This document shows positions 1-4,875 of a DNA stretch of 5,869 bases, piece by piece. Position 1 is the stretch's first letter. Each line of letters opens with the position of its first letter. The position numbers and the translations under genes were made by a program. Origin of the DNA: Christensenella sp. UBA5399 (GTDB taxonomy: Bacteria > Bacillota > Clostridia > Christensenellales > Christensenellaceae); contig DHOD01000097.1 of NCBI GenBank assembly GCA_002407725.1, positions 17,233-23,101 on the forward strand, given 5' to 3'. The notes under the pieces were generated by a model that was given only the letters and a program-made list of their open reading frames with translations, was not told the origin of the DNA and did not search any database.

Positions 1-20
1 ATGAAAGAGGGAGAAAGCAC

Positions 21-902
21 ATGAAGGGGATTATACTGGCCGGGGGGTCGGGCACGAGGCTGTATCCGCTGACGATATCCAACAGCAAGCAGCTATTGCC
101 TGTTTATGACAAGCCGATGATCTATTATCCGCTTTCCACGCTGATGCAGGCGGGGATCAGGGAGATTATGATCATATCCACACCGCAGGACCTGCCCAGG
201 TTCGAGCAGTTGCTGGGGGACGGCTCGCATTTTGGCGTCAAGCTGTATTATAAGGAACAACCGTCGCCCGACGGGCTGGCTCAGGCGTTTATACTGGGCG
301 AGGAATTTATTGGGGACGATTGCTGCGCGATGATACTGGGCGACAACATCTTCTATGGCGAGGGCATGGGTGCATTGATGCAAAAAGCTGTGGAAAACCA
401 GAAAAACGGCAGGGCGACCGTGTTTGGTTATTATGTGGACGACCCGGAGCGGTTTGGCATTGTGGAGTTTGACGGCAAGGGCGCGGTGATTTCGGTGGAA
501 GAAAAACCGGCGCAGCCCAAATCCAACTATGCGATCACAGGGCTGTATTTCTATGACAACCGCGTGGTGGAATATGCGAAAAACCTAAAGCCCAGCGCGC
601 GGGGCGAATTGGAGATCACCGACCTGAACAGGGTGTACCTGGAAGCGGGCGAGCTGGACGTGCAGGTGATGGGAAAAGGGTATGCGTGGCTGGACACGGG
701 GACGTTTGATTCGCTGATCCAGGCGGCGGAATTTGTGCACATGATGCACACCCGCAAGAGCATTGTGGTCTCGGCCCCCGAAGAGGTGGCGTACCACATG
801 GGTTGGGTCACAAGGGAACAGTTGGTCAAGAGTTCTGAAAAATATGGGAAATCCCCTTACGGCGCGCATTTGCTGCGCGTGGCGGAAGATAAGGTAAAAT
901 GA
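21..902 (+). CDS. rfbA: Glucose-1-phosphate thymidylyltransferase (RfbA/RmlA)
   Basis: Cytoplasmic enzyme that makes dTDP-glucose and pyrophosphate from dTTP and glucose-1-phosphate, the first step of dTDP-L-rhamnose synthesis. The 293-residue length is normal for the family. Visible motifs are the nucleotide-binding loop LAGGSGTRL (residues 6-14), then [11 protein letters not shown] (22-32), PDGLAQA (83-89), the metal-binding LGDNIFYG (106-113, D108), EEKP (160-163), GELEITDLN (195-203) and WLDTGT (223-228, D225 the second metal ligand). The ATG at 21 follows a purine-rich site (AGGGAG, 8-13) about 7 bases upstream and gives the family's usual N-terminus (MKGIILAGG). The frame is also open from base 3 to this ATG, but that adds only a few charged residues. 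rfbC starts 21 bases after the stop, which suggests one transcript. The promoter, if any, lies left of the window. Identity is essentially certain. Confidence 0.97.
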   Translation: MKGIILAGGSGTRLYPLTISNSKQLLPVYDKPMIYYPLSTLMQAGIREIMIISTPQDLPRFEQLLGDGSHFGVKLYYKEQPSPDGLAQAFILGEEFIGDDCCAMILGDNIFYGEGMGALMQKAVENQKNGRATVFGYYVDDPERFGIVEFDGKGAVISVEEKPAQPKSNYAITGLYFYDNRVVEYAKNLKPSARGELEITDLNRVYLEAGELDVQVMGKGYAWLDTGTFDSLIQAAEFVHMMHTRKSIVVSAPEEVAYHMGWVTREQLVKSSEKYGKSPYGAHLLRVAEDKVK

Positions 903-923
903 GTACGCAGGGCGGGTGAGAGA

Positions 924-1469
924 ATGAAACGTGTAGATACGAAAATACAGGATTTATGCATTGTTGAGCCGGATGTGATGGGCGACCACCGGGGGTGGTT
1001 TATGGAGACATACAGCCAGCCCAAGTTCTACGATATCGGCATCGACTATGTATTTGTACAGGATAACCAGTCGTATTCGGCAAAAAAAGGCGTGCTGCGG
1101 GGCCTGCACTTCCAGAATCATCCGGCGGCGCAAAACAAGCTGATACGCTGTACGCGCGGAGTGATTTTGGATGTTGCGGTCGACTTGCGCACAGGGTCGC
1201 CGACATACTGCCAGTGGGTGGGTGTAGAGCTTTCGGCGGACAATAAAAAGCAATTGATGATTCCAGCCGGGTTTGCGCACGGGTTTGTGACGCTGACCGA
1301 CGATGTGGAAATCCAGTACAAGGTAGACGCGCCTTATTCGGCGCCGCACGACAGGTCGATCCGGTTTGACGACCCGGTGATTGGCGTAGACTGGGACATT
1401 GCGGATCCGGTGCTTTCCGACAAGGATAAGAATGCGCCGTTGCTGAAAGATTCTGATATAAACTTTTGA
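924..1469 (+). CDS. rfbC: dTDP-4-dehydrorhamnose 3,5-epimerase (RfbC/RmlC)
   Basis: Cytoplasmic cupin enzyme that epimerises C3 and C5 of dTDP-4-keto-6-deoxyglucose, the third step of the rhamnose pathway. The 181-residue length is typical. Family signatures are GDHRGWFMETY (20-30), the QDNQSYS segment (46-52), VLRGLHFQ (57-64) with the catalytic His62 and phosphate-binding Arg59, AGFAHGF (115-121), an aromatic acid/base candidate Tyr132 in IQYKVD, and the C-terminal SDKDKNAPLL segment, whose Asp is conserved in RmlC. The start is ATG 924 behind GGGTGAGA (914-921). The gene lies between rfbA and rfbB with gaps of 21 and 17 bases, consistent with translation from one operon mRNA. No truncation or odd residues were seen. 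Confidence 0.96.
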   Translation: MKRVDTKIQDLCIVEPDVMGDHRGWFMETYSQPKFYDIGIDYVFVQDNQSYSAKKGVLRGLHFQNHPAAQNKLIRCTRGVILDVAVDLRTGSPTYCQWVGVELSADNKKQLMIPAGFAHGFVTLTDDVEIQYKVDAPYSAPHDRSIRFDDPVIGVDWDIADPVLSDKDKNAPLLKDSDINF

Positions 1470-1471
1470 TT

Positions 1472-1479
1472 GAGGGAGA
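1472..1479 (+). promoter_or_regulatory. Ribosome binding site deciding the rfbB start
   Basis: GAGGGAGA lies 7 bases before ATG 1487 and just after the rfbC stop. Its position supports ATG 1487 over the in-frame TTG at 1466, which lies upstream of it. Confidence 0.75.
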
Positions 1480-1486
1480 TAACTGC

Positions 1487-2506
1487 ATGAAGGTATTGGT
1501 TACGGGGGGCGCCGGTTTTATCGGCAGCAATTTTGTGTTTTGGATGCTGGACAAGCATCCGGATTATGACATTGTTGTGCTGGATGCGCTGACATACGCG
1601 GGCAACATGGAAACGTTGAAGGACGTGATGGATAACCCGCATTTTGCGTTTGTGAAAGGCGATATTTCGGACCGGGATACGGTGTTCGGCCTGTTTGAGC
1701 AAGAGAAGTTTGATACGGTCGTCAATTTTGCGGCGGAATCGCATGTGGACCGCTCCATCGAGAATCCGGGGCTGTTTTTGCAATCCAACATCATTGGCAC
1801 GCAGGTGTTGATGGATGCGGCGAGAAAAACGGGCGTGAAACGGTATCACCAGGTCTCCACGGACGAGGTGTACGGCGACTTGCCGCTTGACAGGCCCGAC
1901 CTTTTCTTTACGGAGGAAACGCCGATCCATACATCGTCGCCTTACTCCGCATCCAAGGCCTCGGCCGACCTGTTGGTGCAGGCGTACAACCGGACATTTG
2001 GGCTGCCTGCGACCATATCGCGCTGCTCCAACAATTACGGGCCGTACCATTTTCCTGAAAAGCTGATCCCGTTGATGATTTCGCGGGCGCTGGCGGATGA
2101 GAGCCTGCCGGTGTACGGCAAGGGCGAAAACGTGCGCGACTGGCTGTATGTGGAGGATCACTGCAAGGCGATTGACCTGATCATCCATGACGGGCGCGTG
2201 GGCGAGGTATACAACATCGGCGGCCATAACGAGCGGACAAACCTGGAAGTGGTGAAAACCATACTGCGCGAGCTTGGAAAGCCCGAAAGCCTGATCACCT
2301 ATGTGACGGACAGGGCGGGGCACGACCTGCGCTATGCAATCGACCCCACAAAGATGACGACCGAGCTTGGGTGGAAGCCGGACACCACGTTTGACGAAGG
2401 TATCAAGCGCACGGTCAGGTGGTACCTGGATAACGAAGACTGGTGGAAGAACATCATCAACGGCGAATACCAGGGCTATTACGAAAAGATGTATGCAAAC
2501 AGGTGA
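1487..2506 (+). CDS. rfbB: dTDP-glucose 4,6-dehydratase (RfbB/RmlB)
   Basis: NAD-dependent extended short-chain dehydrogenase that converts dTDP-glucose to dTDP-4-keto-6-deoxyglucose, the second step of the rhamnose pathway. The 339-residue length is normal. The Rossmann motif GGAGFIGS is at 7-14 and the NAD-ribose-binding Asp is D33 in VLDALTYAGN. The dehydratase-specific STDEVYG (124-130) supplies Asp126 and Glu127 for acid/base catalysis. The YSASK motif gives Tyr153 and Lys157. NNYGPYHFPEKLIP (182-195) and GENVRDWLYVEDH are substrate-side signatures. I chose ATG 1487 because a good site (GAGGGAGA, 1472-1479) sits 7 bases upstream and the protein then starts MKVLVTGGAG. An in-frame TTG at 1466 overlaps the rfbC stop and adds only seven unconserved residues. 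A gap of about 350 bases before rfbD breaks the otherwise tight gene packing. Confidence 0.97.
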   Translation: MKVLVTGGAGFIGSNFVFWMLDKHPDYDIVVLDALTYAGNMETLKDVMDNPHFAFVKGDISDRDTVFGLFEQEKFDTVVNFAAESHVDRSIENPGLFLQSNIIGTQVLMDAARKTGVKRYHQVSTDEVYGDLPLDRPDLFFTEETPIHTSSPYSASKASADLLVQAYNRTFGLPATISRCSNNYGPYHFPEKLIPLMISRALADESLPVYGKGENVRDWLYVEDHCKAIDLIIHDGRVGEVYNIGGHNERTNLEVVKTILRELGKPESLITYVTDRAGHDLRYAIDPTKMTTELGWKPDTTFDEGIKRTVRWYLDNEDWWKNIINGEYQGYYEKMYANR

Positions 2507-2578
2507 CTTTATAAGTAATCATTAAGGATGAAAGATGTAAGTATTTTAAATTTGCAAGATAGGTTGCATATTTTATGG

Positions 2579-2692
2579 GTATTCCTTTGGGGTCAATGTA
2601 CCTCCGGTGGATTTTAATAGTTTCGACTGCGTCGACTTAAGGGGAAACCCCTTAAGAAACCCCAAACCGCCAATTTAGCCCGGGAGGAATAC
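2579..2692. repeat. Multi-hairpin, self-complementary intergenic element
   Basis: Nested and tandem inverted repeats can be read directly. An outer 8-bp pair joins GTATTCCT (2579-2586) and AGGAATAC (2685-2692). A middle 5-bp pair with one G-T joins GGTGG (2606-2610) and CCGCC (2667-2671). A 5-bp hairpin TCGAC-TGC-GTCGA occupies 2623-2635. Directly next to it is a perfect 9-bp hairpin CTTAAGGGG-AAA-CCCCTTAAG (2636-2656). An alternative 7-bp pairing, TTTGGGG (2586-2592) with CCCCAAA (2660-2666), conflicts with parts of this fold. No T-run follows the hairpins on either strand, so a classical rho-independent terminator is unlikely. It could be a dispersed palindromic repeat or small MITE-like element, a structured mRNA spacer, or a small RNA. 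Fold and function are inferred. Confidence 0.6.
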
Positions 2693-2789
2693 TTGAATAG
2701 AAGCAGCGCCAATGTGATTTTAAAAAAGAGAATTCTTAAAGCCGCAGATTCAAGATGAATCCCGAAAGAAGAGAAAACGCAAGGGGATG

Positions 2790-2818
2790 TTAAGTCGGTG
2801 AAGTCGCCTTCTTATCAT
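2790..2818 (+). promoter_or_regulatory. Possible weak promoter for rfbD and downstream genes
   Basis: TTAAGT (2790-2795) and TATCAT (2813-2818) are 17 bases apart. The -10 box matches the sigma-A consensus at five of six positions, but the -35 box at only three. The position, about 40 bases before the rfbD start and after the structured element, would suit a separate promoter. Sequence support is weak. Confidence 0.25.
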
Positions 2819-2846
2819 ATGCGGTAGGCACATTATTTAATGGGAC

Positions 2847-2853
2847 AAGGTGA
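2847..2853 (+). promoter_or_regulatory. Ribosome binding site deciding the rfbD start
   Basis: AAGGTGA lies 4 bases before ATG 2858 and downstream of the in-frame ATG 2840. It favours the later start, which gives the conserved MKVLVTG N-terminus of the family. Confidence 0.65.
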
Positions 2854-2857
2854 ACAT

Positions 2858-3706
2858 ATGAAGGTATTGGTGACAGGCGTGGCGGGCCAGCTGGGGTACG
2901 ACGTCTGCAAAAAACTGGATATGGACGGCGTGGAGAACAAAGGCATTGACATCGCGGATTGCGACCTGACGGACGGGCGTGCCGTCATGGATGCCGTAAG
3001 CGGATATGGCCCCACCCACGTGGTGCACTGTGCCGCATATACCGCGGTGGACAAAGCGGAAAGCGAAAAGGCGCTTTGCAGGTGCGTCAATGTGGATGGG
3101 ACGGCGCATATTGCACGTGCGTGCGCGAAGGCAGGCGCGGAAATGATGTATTTTTCGACGGATTATGTGTTTGACGGGGTTTCCAAGGAAACACCGTGGG
3201 AGGTTGACGACCCCAAAAAGCCGATCAACACATACGGGCAGACAAAATATGACGGCGAGCTTGCCGTGCAGGATGCGCTGGAGCGATATTACATCATGCG
3301 CATCAGTTGGGTTTTTGGGCTGAACGGCAACAACTTTATCAAAACAATGCTGCGGCTGGCGAAGGAGCGGGACGAGCTGAGCGTGGTGGACGACCAGATT
3401 GGCGCGCCCACATGGACGCGGCACACCGCAAACCTAGTGGCGGATATGCTGAAGAGCGGCAAATACGGCGTGTACCATGCGCCCAACATGGGCGTGTGCT
3501 CGTGGTACCAATTTGCCAAAGAGATTTTTGAGGATGCGGGCGTGGACGTGAAGGTGAACCCCATCCCCTCGTCGCAGTACCCCGTCCCGGCGGCACGCCC
3601 CAAAAATTCGCGCCTGTCGGTCAGGTCGCTGGACGAGGCCGGGTTTGCGCGGCTGCCGCATTACAGGGATGCGCTGCGTGAATACTTGTTGCAGCTTCTC
3701 AAATGA
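2858..3706 (+). CDS. rfbD: dTDP-4-dehydrorhamnose reductase (RfbD/RmlD)
   Basis: NAD(P)H-dependent reductase that makes dTDP-L-rhamnose from dTDP-4-keto-L-rhamnose, the last step of the pathway. From ATG 2858 it is 282 residues, the usual length. Motifs are the dinucleotide-binding GVAGQLG (7-13), HCAAYTAVDKAE (57-68), STDYVFDG (100-107), the catalytic YGQTK (Tyr126, Lys130), DDQIGAPT (178-185), and the C-terminal ARPKNSRL (246-253) typical of RmlD. An in-frame ATG at 2840 would add six residues but has no good ribosome site. Unlike the other three rhamnose genes it stands apart, after a gap of about 350 bases, and may have its own promoter. Its last codons and TGA stop lie inside the left arm of a strong inverted repeat (3691-3737). 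Identity is certain; the exact start is likely. Confidence 0.95.
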   Translation: MKVLVTGVAGQLGYDVCKKLDMDGVENKGIDIADCDLTDGRAVMDAVSGYGPTHVVHCAAYTAVDKAESEKALCRCVNVDGTAHIARACAKAGAEMMYFSTDYVFDGVSKETPWEVDDPKKPINTYGQTKYDGELAVQDALERYYIMRISWVFGLNGNNFIKTMLRLAKERDELSVVDDQIGAPTWTRHTANLVADMLKSGKYGVYHAPNMGVCSWYQFAKEIFEDAGVDVKVNPIPSSQYPVPAARPKNSRLSVRSLDEAGFARLPHYRDALREYLLQLLK

Positions 3707-3737
3707 CAGTGTATGTGTGTCATTTGCCAGAAGCTGC
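3691..3737. repeat. Long imperfect hairpin spanning the rfbD stop codon
   Basis: The left arm (3691-3708) covers the last rfbD codons and its TGA. It pairs with the right arm (3718-3737) as 18 base pairs interrupted only by a 2-base bulge (3727-3728), around a 9-base loop (3709-3717). GCAGCTTCT (3691-3699) matches AGAAGCTGC (3729-3737), and CAAATGACA (3700-3708) matches TGTCATTTG (3718-3726). Weaker similarity continues outward to TGAAT (3679-3683) and ATTCA (3750-3754). No T-run follows, so this is not a typical intrinsic terminator. It could stabilise or process the mRNA, attenuate the downstream gene, or be an inverted duplication of the rfbD end. The repeat is seen directly; the role is inferred. 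Confidence 0.7.
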
Positions 3738-3758
3738 TATGCAACATACATTCATGTA

Positions 3759-3809
3759 TCCGCCCGGTCGCAGAGCTTGAAGAGTTTCTATCAAAGGGCA
3801 GTGGGCGGA
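3759..3809. repeat. Second inverted repeat in the rfbD-glycosyltransferase spacer
   Basis: TCCGCCC (3759-3765) is complementary to GGGCGGA (3803-3809), a perfect 7-bp stem around a 37-base loop. It lies between the rfbD stop hairpin and the glycosyltransferase start. With so large a loop, it may be chance. Confidence 0.3.
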
Positions 3810-3829
3810 CTATTTTAATCAAGTGTTGT

Positions 3830-3836
3830 AAGGGAG
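3830..3836 (+). promoter_or_regulatory. Ribosome binding site for a TTG-started glycosyltransferase
   Basis: AAGGGAG ends 8 bases before TTG 3845. The glycosyltransferase domain begins a few residues after that TTG. No in-frame ATG lies between 3716 and 3845, so this site decides the start. Confidence 0.6.
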
Positions 3837-3844
3837 TTTTTGGA

Positions 3845-4750
3845 TTGAGTGAAAAGCTGGTATCGGTTGTAATCCCTTCGTACAACTACGTAAATTACCT
3901 GCCGCAGGCGGTTGCATCGGTGGCGGGGCAAACATACCAAAATATTGAGCTGGTCATTGTGGACGACGCATCCACCGACGACAGTGTGGACGTCATCGAG
4001 CCGCTGGCAGTGGAACATAGCCAGCGTTTTTCAGGTACAAAAGTCATATACAACTCCCGGAACATGGGTGCGTATGCCACCATCAACGCAGGGATACGCA
4101 ACGCGGAGGGCGAATATGTTGCTGTACTGAACGCGGACGACCTGTACCAGCCAAACCGGATCGAGACGATGTTGCGGGCGATGGACGGCGCGCAGTTTGC
4201 ATTCTCGCGCGTGCAGTGCATCGACGCGGAGGGAAACAGGCTGGAGGACGAACAGGCGCGGCGGTTTGAAGCGGTGCAGGGCAAGATTGCGGGGGATAAA
4301 CCGTTTATGGCGCTTGCGGCCGTGGCGGAGAATGTGGCGATATCCACCGGAAACATGCTTTTCACAAAACAATTGTTTAACCAAATCGGCGGATTCCGGA
4401 ATTACCAATATGTGCACGACTACGATTTCCTGCTGCGGGCATGCCTGCTGACAGAGCCTGTCTTTGCGGCGGATACCGCGTACCTATACCGTTTGCACGG
4501 AGAGAACAGCTTTACAAAGCTTGCGAAGGAAGGCCTGCGCGAAAACCGCATGGTGTGGCTGGACTTTTATGGGCGCGTCCGACGCGGGGATGTGCGCAAC
4601 CCGCAAATCACCAAGCATGGCGATTACCGGGCGCTGTTTGCGCAGGCAGTCGCCGCGGAGGGCAGCAAAAAAGAGACGCTTTGGAAGCTGTCAAAAAACC
4701 CGCTGGTGCGGGCGGGCGTGAGCCTGATGAAAAAACGGTACAGGGTGTAA
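3845..4750 (+). CDS. Family 2 glycosyltransferase (GT-A fold)
   Basis: Likely cytoplasmic or membrane-associated enzyme that transfers a sugar from a nucleotide donor during surface-polysaccharide assembly. From TTG 3845 it is 301 residues with the GT2 domain at the N-terminus: VSVVIPSYNY (6-15), the donor-binding VDDASTDDS (39-47), NMGAYATINAGI (73-84), the DXD-type metal site NADD (96-99), IGGFRNY (181-187), HDYDFLLR (191-198) in the catalytic-base region, and YRLHGENS (215-222). There are no membrane helices; the C-terminal end is basic (MKKRYRV). An in-frame ATG at 3713 would add 44 residues, but it lies in the loop of the rfbD stop hairpin, lacks a good ribosome site and precedes low-quality sequence. 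Placement after the dTDP-rhamnose genes suggests a rhamnosyltransferase, but donor and acceptor cannot be read from sequence. The fold is sure, the specificity unknown. Confidence 0.9.
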   Translation: MSEKLVSVVIPSYNYVNYLPQAVASVAGQTYQNIELVIVDDASTDDSVDVIEPLAVEHSQRFSGTKVIYNSRNMGAYATINAGIRNAEGEYVAVLNADDLYQPNRIETMLRAMDGAQFAFSRVQCIDAEGNRLEDEQARRFEAVQGKIAGDKPFMALAAVAENVAISTGNMLFTKQLFNQIGGFRNYQYVHDYDFLLRACLLTEPVFAADTAYLYRLHGENSFTKLAKEGLRENRMVWLDFYGRVRRGDVRNPQITKHGDYRALFAQAVAAEGSKKETLWKLSKNPLVRAGVSLMKKRYRV

Positions 4751-4804
4751 ACATACTTAACAACTCAAACAATTTCATTTAATTAACAAAGATTTGCTTG
4801 AAGA

Positions 4805-4817
4805 TACATTGAATGTA
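4805..4817. repeat. Palindrome upstream of the EVE-domain gene
   Basis: TACATT-G-AATGTA is a perfect 6-bp inverted repeat around one base. It lies in the AT-rich spacer and shares the TACA...TGTA ends of the palindrome at 4830-4839. It could be a regulator site; chance is possible in AT-rich DNA. Confidence 0.35.
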
Positions 4818-4835
4818 ATATCTACGTGTTACAAT
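4809..4835 (+). promoter_or_regulatory. Possible promoter of the EVE-domain gene
   Basis: TTGAAT (4809-4814) and TACAAT (4830-4835) match the -35 and -10 consensus at four and five of six positions, but the 15-base spacing is short. An alternative is TTGCTT (4794-4799) with TAATAT (4816-4821), spaced 16 bases. Either would give a short leader before ATG 4876. The -10 candidate overlaps the palindrome at 4830-4839, an arrangement suited to repression. Confidence 0.35.
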
Positions 4836-4839
4836 TGTA
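4830..4839. promoter_or_regulatory. TACA-N2-TGTA palindrome, possible operator
   Basis: TACAATTGTA is a perfect 10-base palindrome 36 bases before ATG 4876. It fits the TACANNTGTA pattern known for CopY/BlaI/MecI-type winged-helix repressors. No such regulator is in the window, so the assignment is only a pattern match. Confidence 0.35.
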
Positions 4840-4864
4840 TGTAAAAGAATTAAAATTTAACTAT

Positions 4865-4870
4865 AGGAGA
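4865..4870 (+). promoter_or_regulatory. Ribosome binding site of the EVE-domain gene
   Basis: AGGAGA lies 5 bases before ATG 4876. It is the strongest Shine-Dalgarno match in this part of the window and fixes the start of a frame that has no stop before the window edge. Confidence 0.8.
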
Positions 4871-4875
4871 GAAAA

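Larger units (their letters stand above)
2507..2857. other. Long intergenic gap between rfbB and rfbD without a convincing gene
   Basis: About 350 bases separate the rfbB stop from the rfbD start, whereas the other rhamnose genes are about 20 bases apart. The left part (2507-2576) is AT-rich and shows no clear hairpin. The middle (about 2577-2695) is rich in inverted repeats and is listed separately. The right part (2696-2857) is purine-rich and contains a possible weak promoter and the rfbD ribosome binding site. Only very short frames are open on the + strand: a 21-codon TTG frame at 2693-2758 and a frame of about 30 codons from ATG 2528. Neither has recognisable protein features. No insertion-sequence gene was seen. 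Confidence 0.7.

Noticed and set aside
1..20. End of an upstream gene overlapping the rfbA start
   Set aside because: A TGA at 22-24 is in frame with base 1, so a gene could end there, but 20 bases are too few to support it.
1334..2323. Long open frame on the minus strand (329 codons) across rfbB
   Set aside because: It lies opposite the well-supported rfbB gene, and its Arg/His/Val-rich composition is typical of an antisense shadow in GC-rich coding DNA.
2528..2620. Short frame of about 30 codons starting at ATG 2528
   Set aside because: No properly spaced ribosome site, no recognisable motif, and it runs into the self-complementary element.
2636..2656. Rho-independent terminator at the perfect 9-bp hairpin
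   Set aside because: The stem is strong, but neither strand has a T-run directly after it, so it was listed as a structured repeat instead.
3713..3844. ATG 3713 as the glycosyltransferase start
   Set aside because: It lies in the loop of the rfbD stop hairpin, has no good ribosome site, and would add 44 residues before a domain that begins just after TTG 3845.
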